DNA of 64,000 nt from Phragmites australis (GCF_958298935.1 NC_084927.1:18174001-18238000); one strand, 5' to 3'. Positions 10,404-21,838 are shown, numbered from the stretch's first letter. Program-made: numbers and translations. Notes: a model not told the origin generated them from the letters alone.

Positions 10404-10800
10404 CGGGGTACTGGATCATGCATTTCGACGGTTCCCTCTCGCTGAAAGGCGCGGAGGCTGGAGTGGTTCTCACCTCCCCAACGGGTGAAGAACTCCGGTA
10501 CGTCGTGCAGCTGCAGTTCCGCGCATCCAACAACATGGCGGAATATGAAGGTCTCATCGCTGGCCTCCGAGCCGCGGTGGACCTCGGGATTCGTCGCCTC
10601 CTGGTCAAGGGAGACTCCCAGCTGGTAGTCAACCAGGTATCCAAAGAGTACCAGTGCATGGATCCTGAAATGGCGGCGTATGTGGCGGCAGTCAGGAAGC
10701 TGGAGAAGCGCTTCGACGGCCTGGAGCTGCGGTACATCCCTCGCCGCGACAACGCTCTGGCCGATGACCTCTCCTGCCTGGCCTCCTCCCGTGCGCGTGT
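10404..10800 (+). pseudogene. Gypsy second RNase H (archaeal type)
   Basis: A second RNase H module between the first RNase H and integrase, the hallmark of Tat elements. It shows FDGS near 10425, GAEAGVVL near 10450, SNNMAEYEGLIAGL near 10527-10570, KGDSQLVVNQV near 10607-10640 and the C-terminal IPRRDNALADDLS near 10738-10775. These supply the D, E, D and D positions of the fold. The module itself has no stop and lies in the long frame 10127-12016. It is listed as a pseudogene because the polyprotein upstream is broken. Confidence 0.85.
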
Positions 10801-10959
10801 CCCTGCCGGAGTCTTTGAAGAAAGACTCACATGGCCTTCCGTCCTGCCTGCCAGACAGGGCGAAGGGGAAACCTCGAACTCAATTCAGGGGACCCCGGCG
10901 GCACCCTCAGTGGGAAGCCCCGTCAGGGTGCCGCCGTCCGGCGAGTGCGCTGCACTTGC

Positions 10960-12217
10960 TGAATGTTCTCAAGATGCCTCATGGATGGACGGCATCCGAG
11001 GGTACTTGAAGGAAAAGTTCCTCCCCGGGGATGAGGCGTCTACCGAAAGAGTTGCTCGGCAGTCCAAACGCTATGCCATAGTAGATGGGGATCTCTACCG
11101 GCGTAGCGCAGGCGGTATTCTCCTGAAATGCATCTCCCGGGCAGAAGGCGGTGAGCTTCTCGCTGAGATCCACGAGGGCGAGTGCGGTGGCCATGCATCG
11201 TTCCGTACGCTGGTCGGGAAGGCCTTCCGGCAAGGTTTCTACTGGCCTACAGCCCTCCAGGATGCTTCCGAGCTAGTTCGACGCTGCAGAGCATGCCAGT
11301 TCCATACAAAGCAGATTCACCAGCCAGCTCAGGCTCTTCACACCATCCCCCTGTCATGGCCTTTCGCGGTCTGGGGGCTGGACATTCTGGGTCCATTCCC
11401 CCGAGCAATCGGGGGCTATGAGTACCTCTACGTCGCCATCGACAAGTTCACCAAGTGGCCGGAGGCGGTCCCAGTCATCAAGGTGACCAAGAACACGGCG
11501 CTCCAGTTCATCCGCGGCATCACCAGTCGCTTTGGTGTCCCGAACCGGATCATCACCGACAACGGCACCCAGTTCACGAGTGCCCTGTTCGGGGACTACT
11601 GCGAAGACCTCGGCGTCAAGCTCTGCTTCGCCTCCGTCGCTCATCCTCGGAGCAACGGGCAGGTTGAGCGCACCAACGCGGAGATACTGAAGGGGCTCAA
11701 AACCCGGACCTACGGCGTGCTCGCAAAGCACGGGAAAGGGTGGGTCGACGAGCTGCCTACCGTGCTATGGGCCAATCGGACCACGCCAAGTCGCGCTACC
11801 GGGGAGACTCCTTTCTTCCTCGTGTACGGCGCTGAGGCGATCCTCCCCTCCGAGCTCACTCTAGGCTCCCCTCGGGTGCATGCCTACTTTGAAGGCGAAC
11901 AGGAGCAGCAGAGGCACGACGACGTCGACTACTTGGAGGAGCGCCGGTGGCGTGCTGCCGTCTGGGCAGCCCACTACCAGCAAAGTCTGCGGCGCTACCA
12001 TCAGCGCCACGTCTAGGCCCGGTCTCTCGAGGTGGGGGATCTAGTTCTCCGACGCGTCCAGTCACGCGAAGGAAGAAATAAGATGTCCCCTATGTGGGAA
12101 GGCCCCTTCACCGTGATCGGGGTCCCGCGAGAAGGCTTCTTCCGGCTGGCTGCAGAAGACGGGCAACCGCTCCCCAACCCATGGAACATCGAGCACCTGC
12201 GCAAGTTCTACCCGTAG
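10960..12217 (+). pseudogene. Gypsy integrase
   Basis: Inserts the DNA copy into chromosomes. The zinc-binding H-H-C-C module includes the two histidines of IHEGECGGH near 11170-11195 and CRACQ near 11284-11300. The core carries the catalytic triad: D in WGLDILGPF (~11380), D in IITDNGTQF (~11555), and E in NGQVERTN (~11665). The C-terminal part keeps GDLVLRRV and MWEGPF, ending at TAG 12215. TAG 12014 interrupts the frame between the core and the C-terminal domain. The core itself is complete, so this is the best-preserved enzyme of the element. Confidence 0.88.
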
Positions 12218-12523
12218 ATGGCCATGCTCGCGGCTCAGGTCAACCAGGCCGGGGGCTTCCCCCCTGCCCAAGTTGACCGGGGGCTACCACTAACTGGGTA
12301 AGTCACCCAACCTTGTAAAAAATTGTCAATACAGTATGAATGTTAATGTGCAATCATGCGTCAATATCATTTTTTTTCTGGATTCCATATGTTTAATCTG
12401 TCTGGTGAGATGCTCGATTGTGCGAGAAAAGTTCGCTCTCTCTTTTTCCCCGCTGATAAAAGAATCCCGATCGGTATGCGCGCGGGCAGTTGCCGCAGAC
12501 TTACGTCTGATGTGGTAGGCTAT

Positions 12524-12684
12524 GGTGTTCGGTGTCGTGGTAGGCTCCCGGGCACTACCGAGTCCCTGGGCGCCCTGGGTAATCCTATCGCTCGAGCTGC
12601 TCGAGTAGTCCGGAGCCTAGGCCCCAGGGGCGGGCTGTCGGTGCTCGGTCTGGTCTGTCATACCCGGGCGCCACCGAACCATAG
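12524..12684 (+). repeat. Spacer duplication, copy A
   Basis: Nearly the same as 13293-13453, starting GGTGTTCGG and sharing the GAGTAGTCCGGAGCCTAGG block. A weaker match extends to the left of both copies (…CTGGTGAGATG / CCCGGTGAGATG). Confidence 0.85.
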
Positions 12685-13292
12685 GACCTCTGGGTTATGC
12701 CTCTGTCTGCTCTTGTCCGCCGGTCTGGGTATTCGAGAGGTCTCAGGTTGAAAATGAGAGCAGTCTATAACGAGTACCGCACTAACAGAGCGCACCAAGC
12801 AAAGAATTTCTCCATTTTCTCTTAAGTCACAGATCGACAATCAAAGCAAAAGCAGCTCGACCGCGAGGGCCTCAGCGCCTAGGTCGCTGCTCGGCCCCAA
12901 GGGTCCTCGGGTGGTCCTACCGCTCAAGCGTGAGTGGTCGAGATCACCTGACCCCGGGCTCCTCATGCGCCCCTTGATGTTCGGGCGCCCTGGCTGTGGG
13001 AACCAAGTCCCCGGGCACCCCGAGCTCGGAGCGCATGCCCCTCCTGGATCGGTTGGCTGAAAGGCTGACAGTTGTCTGATGAGTGGTTAAATTCAGATGA
13101 ATTTACATTCAATAATATTTTGTTCCCGAGTCGTACTCGGGGACCCTCGTATTCTAATCTGCCCGGTGAGATGGTCTCCTCGCGCACAAAACCCTACCGC
13201 GTGTGCACTTTTTCCTAGAACGACAGAACGGCCCGTAGAAAGGTGTACCGTACGTGCGGTAATGTTTGATCGAAGTCTTTCATGGTGGTCGT

Positions 13293-13453
13293 GGTGTTCG
13301 GTCCGCTTTTAGGGCCCCGAGCACTACCGAGTCCCTGGACGCCCTGGGTAATCCTATCGCTCAAGCTGCTCGAGTAGTCCGGAGCCTAGGCCTCAGGGGC
13401 GGGCTGTCGGTGCTCGGTCCGGTCCGTCCTAAGCCCGGGCACCACCAAACCAT
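13293..13453 (+). repeat. Spacer duplication, copy B
   Basis: Second copy of 12524-12684. It ends at …CACCAAACCATGG where copy A has …CACCGAACCATAGG. Confidence 0.85.
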
Positions 13454-13891
13454 GGGGACTCTTGGTCGCATTCCCGCCCGCGCGTGTCTCCAGTCTACTG
13501 ACTGAGTGGTCGCAAGATGGGAAAGTGTTCACCGGTCTTGGCGTGCTTCGTGCTGGATCGATCTATCTCCCGAGCAAGGAAGTTCATGCCTTTGTCTTTT
13601 GACTTAGCCGTTGCGGACTCGCGAGGGCTCGGAGGCTGAACGCACCGAGAAGGACGATCGGGACGACTTCGTTCTTGGGGACGGAAAGGTCGGGGTCGGT
13701 CCGACTGAGTACTCCTCGGGGCATCAAGTGAAAACAGCGGAAACTACACTAAGTACTCAAAAATACTGGAGTTGCGACCCCAAAGAAAGGCTTCCATTAT
13801 ATTCACAAAGAAGGATAGCTGTTCTGAGGGATCACTCCCATATTTACATCAAGTCAAAAAGAAAAGAAGAAGGAAAAACTACTACAAAAGC

Positions 13892-16805
13892 CTAGTCGGA
13901 GTCGGATTCAGAGCCTTCGTGGCCGCTCCTCGGGACTGGGGGCGGTGGCACCTCCCGCTTGAAGCCGGCCACCACCGCGGCGGCGGTGCTCCGAACTGCC
14001 TCCCGGGCGGCCTCCTCCTCGGCTTCAACCACCCCTTCCTGAGCTGGCTCCAACGGGAAGTTCGGGTCTCGGCTCCGGTAGCAAGCCAGGACGTGTTCGG
14101 CCACTGCTTGGGCCAAGCCACGCCCCTCCCGGGCGGCGAGTTCCTGGACGGTCCAGGGCAACACATCGAGGTGCTCGCAGACCTGCTGGAAGCCTAGGGT
14201 GTACCGGCCAGGGCCTCCCCCCTTCGTCTCCACGATGAGTTGCCCGAGCCCGACCGCCGCCACGGACCGCTGCATCCGTCGGAGGGTGTCTTTCAGCATC
14301 AGCTGCAGGCTGGCCCGCGCGACCGAGGCGGCCTCGAGCTCCTCATTCGCAAGCCGCAGCCGCTCCTCGAGCCCCTGGCCCCCGACCGCGCCAGCAGGGC
14401 CGGCGCCGGGTGCATGGCCGGCGGCCAACTTTACCTGCCCCGCAAGGACGGCCAGGGCCTGCTCGCGGGCGGCCAGCTCCGTCTCGGACTTGGCAATCCG
14501 CTCCTCCCTAGCAGCAGCGGCCGCCGTCGCCTCGGCAACCTCCGACTCCCGGCGGGCCAGCAGGTCCTCCCGGGCGCCCAAGTCCTCCGCCGTTATCTCG
14601 GCGTCGGTCTCCCGGATCGCGATGTCCTCCTCCCGGCGTTGGAGCTCCCCATCGACGTCCTGGAGTTCCGTCGCAAAGTGCTGGAGCTCAGCGCGGGTCC
14701 AGTCGACTTCGCCTTTCTGGCGAGCTAGTTCGGCCTGGAGGGCCTCCGCTGCCCTCTTGCGGTTCCCCGCCGCCTCCTCCCGCTCCTACGCCTGCCTCTC
14801 CCTGGCAAGGGAATCGGCCAAGCGGGCGGCGTCTTCCCGCTCCCGCGAAACCTTCGTGCCAGTGTCCTCCAAAACCTTCCGCTCCCACGCGACCTCCGCG
14901 CGGGCCTCTTCCAAGGCCTTCTGGCCCTCCTCTGTGGCACGCTGCTCATCCTCGTTAGCGGCGCGCACCGTGGCGAGCTGCGCTCTTTCCGCGGCCAGAG
15001 CGGCGCGCTCCGCCTCTCGCCATGCCATCTCCTCCGCTACGGCCGCCTCCAGCCGCCCGATCACCTCCCGGGCACTCCCCCAGCACGACCGGGAGAGGTT
15101 CGGCGGGTTGGCTAGGCGGCGGCTGGGCGCTGGGTCCCCTGCGAGCCTCTCCCGGGGGGCTCGGGGTCCCCAAAAATTGCCACGCGATCGCCAGCCCCGC
15201 GCTTGCCAGCCCTGGCTCCGCCGGCGTGCTCGGCTCGGGCGTGCTCGGCTCGGGGGCTGGCGCTGGCCTCGGTGCCTCCGGCCGCCCCTGGCCCTCAGCG
15301 GTGCCCGTAGGCGGCCTGCAGGACAAGACCAAAATCAAAATCCAGAGCTTAGTTCGGGCAAAGCACGCCCAAGAAAGAATGAAGGACAAGACTTACGCGG
15401 TTGTGGGTCTTCAGTACTGCCATCGTGCTGCCGGAATCCTGAACTCCGGGCTCGATGGCGCCGGCCCGGAATCCTCCCTCCTCCTCTTCCACCGGGGGTT
15501 CTGCGGGGCCACCGCGTGGTCTCCGGGCACTGGATCGGGCCCCAGCCGAACAAGGCGCGGTTCCAGAACCGGGAATGCCGCCCCCGCCGATGGCGATGGC
15601 GGGGACTCCGGCACAGGAGTGAAGAGCCAGGGGCGCTTCCCCTGGTCCTCCGGCGCCGGCGCCGCTCCGCTGCCGGCGGTGCCTCCTGCTCCGGTGCAGC
15701 GGCTGCTGCCCGCAGCGGCCCCACTGCTGGCCTGCGGTTCGCCGCTCCCGGCGCCCGGGCCACCAGTCCACGCCGGACCGCTTGCGGCCCCCTCATCCAA
15801 CTCGGGGATCTCAGTGGCCTCGGGACTCCGGCGCCTTGGCCGGTCGACCAACCCCTGGGCGTCGAACTCTGGCAGCTTCGCCTGGATCGCCACCCGCTCA
15901 GGATTGGCGCAGAGCACCATTTCTTTCCACGGGAGCTCCGCCCGGCTCATCTCATCCACCCCGGTCACCACCCGGAGCATGCCCTTCAACTCCGCCATGC
16001 CCAGGTCCCAGTCCTCGCCGATCTGGGTCTGGGTGATGTTCTCAGGGCCGGTGTAGAGCCAGCAAGGCCGGGCCCGCTCCTGCAGGGGCGCTAGGCGGCG
16101 GCGCAGGAAGTCCGCCACCACCATCACCGAGGTAAGCCCGGCATCGTGTAGGAACCCGATGCGCTCCAAGACCGGCTCCAGCCACGCGTCCATCGACGGC
16201 GGTACCTCTCAAGTCGCCTTTTGGGGCTCCGCCGCCACCTCCGGTAGGGTGAGACGGTCGTGGGGGTCGACGTCGACGTAGAACCAATTGCGCCGCCACT
16301 CCTCCCACTTGCTTCGCAGCACCTGGGGGATGTATCGCTCCCCCAGGCTGTCCCGCAGCCGGAAGCTGCAGCACCCCGCGACGTTCGCGGTGGAGAAACC
16401 CCTCTTCTTCCCGGCAGCTCGCAGCGCAAAGAAATGCCGGAAGAGTGTCACCGATGGCGGCACTCCCACGAACATCTCGCAGAAGTGGGCGAAGACCGCC
16501 AGGATGACGACCGAATTGGGGCTCAGGTGCACCAGCTGAATCCCGTAGGTGTCGAGGATTTGAAGGAAAAACATGAAGAACGGCGGCACCAGCCCGGCCG
16601 CCATGAAAGAGGTGAACAGGACGATGCGCCCCGGGCGGGTCGTCGCCGGCGGGAAGCTCGCCGGCGTCACCACCAGGGCCCCCTGCTGGCCCTCGGGGAC
16701 CAACAACTTCCTGATCTTCCCCGCCGCCTCTTCGTTCGTCAGGCGAGACTCCGGCAGCACTCCGTCCGGAGTCCTATTGCGGCGGCTTCCTCCAGCTCTC
16801 GGCAT
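13892..16805 (-). pseudogene. Antisense gene of gypsy element (PF04195-like protein with coiled coil)
   Basis: An extra gene on the opposite strand to gag-pol, as in Grande and RIRE2. ATG is at 16805. Exon 1 (16805-15397) encodes the 'putative gypsy type transposon' domain: FTSFMAAGLVPPFFMFF, then LSPNSVVILAVFAHFCE, RHFFALR and EEWRRNWFYVDVD. TGA at 16211-16209 interrupts it, after which the frame continues through WLYTGPENITQTQ. A likely intron (15396-15316, 81 nt) has donor GTAAGT and acceptor TCCTGCAG. Exon 2 is a Pro-rich linker followed by a long Glu/Ala/Arg coiled coil (about 15064-14300), ending at 13892. A frame change near 15065-15090 and TAG near 14786 damage it. The function of this protein family is not established; chromatin or transcription roles are only guesses. 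Confidence 0.78.
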
Positions 16806-16957
16806 TTTGTCGGGGGGGGGGGGGAAGAGGGTCTGGACGGTGGAGAAGGAGATGTGCTCTGATCGCCTAGGGAGATTCTAAGGGCTCAAGGGCGTGAAGG
16901 AAGCAAGGGCTGGATCACGAGATGGCATAAAGAGGAGGGCGGTTCGCTCCCCTCCCC

Positions 16958-16965
16958 CTTTTATA
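16958..16965 (-). promoter_or_regulatory. TATA box of antisense gene
   Basis: TATAAAAG on the minus strand, about 155 bp upstream of the antisense ATG, in a GC-rich setting. The position is normal for a plant promoter with a short leader. Confidence 0.6.
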
Positions 16966-17326
16966 CCTCAGGAAATTCAAACGTCTCCTACCACAGCACA
17001 CTCGGCGGGACGGTTTCCTCGATAGACGCAACTGCCAGGCGAGTCTCCCACAGGTCGTGCGGTGTCAGCGGTTGCCAGGCGTATTTTCCTTGATTTGCGC
17101 GACTGCCGCGCGTGCCGCCTGCTCTATCGTCACTCACCGCCCGTCCCGTTGTCATGCCCTTCGGGAGTTGTATGGACGTGTGTCCATTCATCTCCCCGTT
17201 GGGCCGTACCAAAGGCCCGGACCGAAGGGGCCACCTTCTGAAAGCTTGCCACGTGGCGTCCACGCCGGCTTCGGCCTCGTTCGTGACGAAGGGCCCATCC
17301 GCAGTCTCTGGGCCATCGCCTACCAA

Positions 17327-17342
17327 TGGGCCTGGGGGCTAC
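17327..17342 (+). other. Polypurine tract of gypsy element
   Basis: A purine-rich stretch containing GGGCCTGGGGGC directly abuts the 3' LTR. It is the expected primer for plus-strand synthesis. Confidence 0.65.
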
Positions 17343-18780
17343 TGTCGGTGTATCAGGAACCAGGGGTCCCCGAATCCCGAGGCCAGGCCAGCCATCCGCC
17401 ACATGGCGCCATCCCGCGAGGTCTCTCCTGTAGGATGAGAAAGGTCAAGTCCCGGGAGAAGGTGCTCGGGGCCACGGTTGGTGGCCCCCCGAGTACCCCA
17501 GTGCCCCGATGATCCACGGAACCCAAGTACCGGGAAGAAAGTGCTCGGGGAGGTGTACAGTCACCCCCGAGCACCCTAGTCCCCCGATGATCAGAAGAGC
17601 TAAGTTCCAGGAGAGAGTGCTCGGGGCTGCGTGCGGCAGCTCCCGAGCACTTGGTTCCCCGAGGATCCATACAAGAGTGCTCGGGAGAGAGTGCTCGGGG
17701 CTGCACGTGGCAGCCCCCGAGCACTCGGTTCCCCGAGGGCCCGTGCAAGAGTGCTCAGGAGAAAGTGCTCGGGGAGGTGAACAGTACCCCCGAGCACCCG
17801 GCACCCCGAGGACAAGGATAGGCATTCTCGGGAGAGAGTGCTCGGGGATGTGAACAGTACCCCAGAGCACTCGGTACCCCGATGACCCACCAATGAGATG
17901 TCAGGCAGTCAAATGCCCGAGGCCGCATTTAAAGAGCGTGCGTGGCCTGTCACCTCCAACTGCTCCCGCCGCGCTCAGCGTCAGTTCCTGCCACGTTCTG
18001 GCAGAGAGGCGTGGGGTCATTAATTGCACGGGTCCCGTCCCGTGCCATCCGGCTTGTCTCGGGATAACGTCGTAAGGATCAAGGCGTTCCGTCTGCCGCG
18101 CTGCTGTGGCAGGGGAAGAAGACAGGGCGAGCATGCCGGGTTGCTCTGCGGCTGCCCGGTGGGCCCTCTCCACGGCGCCAGTTGCCAGGGCATTTACGGT
18201 GACGGGTGACCGGGTGTGCGACGTATTTTCCACCCCCGGTCACTTCGCCCAGAGGAAATGATGACGCCCTTTCCATTTATGGTGTCTCGGAACTCGAGCC
18301 CCCTCCTTCCGTTCGGGGCATGTCACGGTCGCTGAGTACTTAAAACAGCCGGCGGCACAGAAGCAGGGACGACGAAAAATAGAGACGAAGAATAGCAAAA
18401 CAGAGACCAAGAGCCTACACGAAGAACACAGCGCAAGAGAAACACTGTGAGCAAGGCTGAGCCCAGTTCCAGCCGAAGAATAAGGAGCCTCAAGCTCTTA
18501 GTTAGGCCAACATTCTTGTAACCAGCAACATCCTTGAGGGACTTCCTCAGGACAGTTATAGCATCCATACAGGAGTAGGGTATTACGCCCCCGTGCGGTC
18601 CGAACCTGTCTAAATTCCGGTGCATTTACTTCTTCCTGCACTAGGTCAACACCCCCACCGCCGGCCGTTGCATTCATTCCCATTTATTTCTCCGACAAAC
18701 TTATTCAGGATCATCCCCCCATCCGAATCTCTAAAAAGGGGTCTCTCGGGATCCCTACGACAGGAGTTAATCCTCCGACA
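17343..18780 (+). repeat. Complete 3' LTR of gypsy element
   Basis: 1438 bp bounded by TGTCGG and CCGACA, a perfect 6-bp inverted terminus. It contains six tandem hairpin units (17446-17885). A possible TATA-like ACTTAAAA occurs near 18336, which would place the transcription start shortly downstream. Confidence 0.88.
17446..17885. repeat. Six tandem 73-80-bp hairpin units in the LTR
   Basis: The block GTGCTCGGGG recurs at about 17462, 17541, 17617, 17691, 17765 and 17838. Each is followed 20-30 bases later by its complement (CCCCGAGCAC or a variant), so each unit can fold into a GC-rich stem. The repeat units are contiguous without unique spacers. Confidence 0.82.
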
Positions 18781-19500
18781 AAACCATTTAGAAAACCACT
18801 CTTGACATCCATTTGATACAACTTAAAACCCTTAGATGCCGCGAATGCAATAAGGATCATAATGGCTTCTAGTCTAGCTACGGGTGCAAAGGTCTCTCCA
18901 AATTCTATCCCCTCAACCTGAGTGAAACCCTGAGCCACTAGTTTAGCCTTGTTTATCATTACAGATCCATCCTCCCCCTATTTTTTTAAAACCCATTTGA
19001 TTTTTATGGTGTGAACATTAGGGGGTAGCTCTACAAGGATCCAAACTTGGTTTCTCTCAAAATTTTCAAGCTGTTCATGCATGGCATTGACCCAACTCGA
19101 ATCGGATAAAGCATGTCAAACATCATGGGGCTCAAAAGAAACAACGAATATAGAATCAATAAAATGAGCATGAAAAGCAGTCTTGGACCTCGTTACCCTC
19201 TCATCAAGATCTCCGATCATCATGTGTGGAGGGTGTCACCGCTAAATGTGTTGAGAGGACTCATGCCTAGAGATGAAGTCCCCCTCAACCTGTGATGGTG
19301 AAGGCTCCAGAGCAGCTGAAGTGGAAGTAGATGCTATAGGACCCTCTGCTGGAGTAGAAGAAGCAACTGCCAACTCTGAAGTAGGTGTGGTCGCAGAAAG
19401 TAGCAGATCATCCTCATCCTCATCAAGAGCTGAAATGTCATCATCTACAAAGATGCTCTCGCTCATCTCCTGATCATCTGCACACTCAAAGACAGAACTA
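18781..19500 (-). pseudogene. Copia 1 reverse transcriptase N-terminal half and linker
   Basis: Continuation of the reverse transcriptase that resumes at 6079 on the other side of the gypsy element. On the minus strand it contains [30 protein letters not shown] and [15 protein letters not shown], stopping at the LTR border at 18781. Upstream (19000-19500) is the low-conservation linker between integrase and reverse transcriptase. The segment between LNGF and KALYGLK, about 25 residues in relatives, is missing from both sides, so the junction includes a deletion. Confidence 0.85.
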
Positions 19501-19524
19501 GCATAAGGGTTGATTCATCAAAGG

Positions 19525-20518
19525 TCACACATCACAAGACTCCATGATGGTGTTAGTATTAAGATTAAAGACCCTGTAAGAATGACCATGAAGAGAATAC
19601 CCCAAGAAAATATCATCGGAAGAACGCGACTCAAACTTGTCAAGATTGCTATACTTTAGGATGAAGCAACAACAACCGAAAACTCTCAAATGTGAAACCT
19701 TCGGTTTCCTCCCAAAGCGCAACTCATAAGAAGTCAAATTCAAGATTGAGCATAAGAAAATCCAATTGGAGATGTAGCATGCTGTGCTAATGACTTCTGC
19801 CCAAAATCTCCTAGGAGTCCTATGCTCATCGAGCATCGTCCTAGCCATCTCTACCAAAGTGCGATTCTTTCTCTCAACCATGCTATTTTGCTAAGGAACA
19901 CATGAGGTAGAAAATTGATGCTCAATACCATAATCAAGACAGAAAGCATCAAAGAGATAGTTCTTGAACTCGGTGCCATTATCACTGCGAATTGCTTTCA
20001 ATGCACTAGGGAGTTCCTTGAACAATCTCAAATCTAAGCTGCAAAAGTGTGAGAACACTTCATCCTTGCTCACAAGAAAGAAGACCCAAGAGTAGCGAGA
20101 GAAGTCATCAACAATAACAAGAACATACCACTTCACGCTCGCCGAACAAACCCGAGAAGGGCCAATAGTGTCCATCTAGAGAAGCTCTCCTGGTCGTTCA
20201 GTTATCACCAGATTGACTGGTGGGTAGGAGGCAGCAACCATCTTGCCATGTCGACAAGGAGCATAATCAAACTTGAGCTTGGATAATCCTCGGATCAAGT
20301 CTAGGGCACTCAAACGAGTAAGCAAATCAAAGCTCATATGCCCTAGTCTCCTATGCCACATCTAAAGCTCAGAAGAAGGTTGAGCAATCAAATATCAAGA
20401 AGAACCAAAAGACTCAGAAAAATCAGGTCTAAAAACTCTCCCAACTCGAGAAATCTTACAAAGCAAAGCGCCAGAAGAATCGAGAACTTGAGAAATATCG
20501 CGTTTGAAATGCACTTCC
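19525..20518 (-). pseudogene. Copia 1 integrase
   Basis: Reads leftward from about 20518. The GAG-pre-integrase zinc module (WHRRLGHMSFDLL, then the APCRHGK region) is at 20361-20230. The catalytic core has D in MDTIGPS (~20172), D in AIRSDNGTEF (~19990) and E in MVERKNRT (~19880). The core is followed by FWAEVISTACYISNW and FGCCCFI. In-frame stops lie between the zinc module and the core and again before QNSMVERK, both plausibly single-base changes. The catalytic triad is otherwise present. Confidence 0.87.
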
Positions 20519-20523
20519 AAGTC

Positions 20524-21838
20524 TGAAGGGATTGGTGACGTCCTAGGGGGGTGAATTAGTATATTTAGAACTATTTCGACTCCAAAAACAATACAAGATA
20601 AACTTATATCAATTTCTATCTAAATATGCTCTAGGTTTATCTAGTGTGTCTACTCTACCGATCAAAGCACTTGCAACCTATCTAAGAAGGTATATTGCAA
20701 GAATGCAAATGCAGAAACATAAATAAGGTAGAGAGAGCAAACTCGGCACAAGGATTTTTTTCCCCATGGTATCGATGACATGAATACCACTCCTAGTCCA
20801 TGTTAGAGCTCCACAAAGGATATGATCTAGGTCGGCACCCGGTCATGGCTCTTGAGCCATCAATCATAAAGACAAGGCCTCTACTCGGATGAGCCAACAA
20901 GCCACCAAGGCAAGATCTCACCATTAGCCTCTCTTCCGGTTTCTTGCCGCCATGATTACTTCGGAGCTTGAGCCACCAAAGTAAGGGTCTCTGCGTCCCC
21001 GCACAATCGGCTTGCTACCTCTCCACACCAAGTCGGAGGGTCAACAAGCTTTTCGGTGAGTCACCAAGACTCCAAGGTGCCATTGTATCACTTGATGCAG
21101 GTTGGGCCACTCCTTGATCCACTCTCTAGACAACAATTACCTAGCAACACTCTCTAATATTGTGCTTAATTGCCTTCGATAATCACTTTAAGCACTTTGG
21201 TGGCTTGGATGTCTTCTCAGGTGTAAATGAACTTCTCTGGACTCCAGCAGCATGCTACACATCCAAATGACTGAGTGGATGGGTATTTATAGCCTCAAAC
21301 CAGCGCACTAGCGTTAACCCAAGGGCTCTGAAAAGCTGTTAACACTGGATGATCCGGTGAGAATAGTAGTACTAACATCGGATCATCCGGTGAGCACATT
21401 CTCACAAACTAGCCGTTGGAACCCCACTCAAGCATCTGTGAACACCGGACACACTGATATATACTTCATCTTCATCACCGGACTATCCGGTGAGTTATCC
21501 CAAGTCATCCGAGCCTTTCCTTCTTTTTGTGTAAATTGCACTGGTATATGCATCTGGTGCACATCACCTTCCAGTGAGGTCTTCAGGCCTCTCTCCCACT
21601 TGACAAATATACTTCGGTGAGTTCAAACACCTAGAGTATTGGACCATCCGGTGAGGTAAATCTTCCTGGGACTTCTCCAATTCAGTCCAACTTTGTCCCT
21701 ACTATGGTGGATTCTTCATATATTGCATCCATGAGACCTACTAACATATATTCTTGACAAACATGTTAGTCCCATTAACTATGTTGTCATTAATCACTAA
21801 AATCACAATTATGGCCTAATAGGACCATTTTCGCTACA
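20524..21838 (-). mobile_element. Solo LTR of a Sirevirus-like copia element in copia 1
   Basis: 1315 bp bounded on the plus strand by TGAAGGGATTGG and TTCGCTACA. It is flanked by a perfect 5-bp target duplication AAGTC (20519-20523 and 21839-21843). Removing it restores the copia 1 protease frame across the site. The LTR carries four copies of a partly palindromic GGATnATCCGGTGA-type motif (near 21345, 21378, 21478, 21640); similar motifs are described in Sirevirus LTRs. Minus orientation is inferred from the AATTCACCCCCCTAGGACG-like 3' terminus read on that strand. Confidence 0.88.

Larger units (their letters stand above)
12218..13891 (+). other. Non-coding spacer of gypsy element
   Basis: Lies between the end of pol and the end of the antisense gene. 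I see no gene. It contains a diverged direct duplication whose best parts are 12524-12684 and 13293-13453, offset by about 770 bp. Confidence 0.65.
6080..18780 (+). mobile_element. Ty3-gypsy element of the Tat type, with antisense gene
   Basis: A 12.7-kb element inserted in copia 1. Order: 84-bp remnant of the 5' LTR, primer-binding site, gag-protease, reverse transcriptase, RNase H, a second archaeal-type RNase H, integrase, a 1.7-kb spacer, an antisense gene (13892-16805), polypurine tract, and a complete 1438-bp 3' LTR. Reverse transcriptase before integrase defines gypsy. The extra RNase H and the antisense ORF fit the Tat branch (Grande/RIRE2-like). Because most of the 5' LTR is gone, no target duplication can be checked. 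Stops and frameshifts make it non-autonomous. Confidence 0.9.

Noticed and set aside
14199..16094. 631-codon open frame on the plus strand
   Set aside because: It lies antisense to the gypsy element's minus-strand gene, is Ser/Arg/Pro-rich without a domain, and is explained by the GC-rich codons of the real frame.
17446..17885. CRISPR-like array of repeats
   Set aside because: Units are contiguous, have no unique spacers and lie in a plant retrotransposon LTR.
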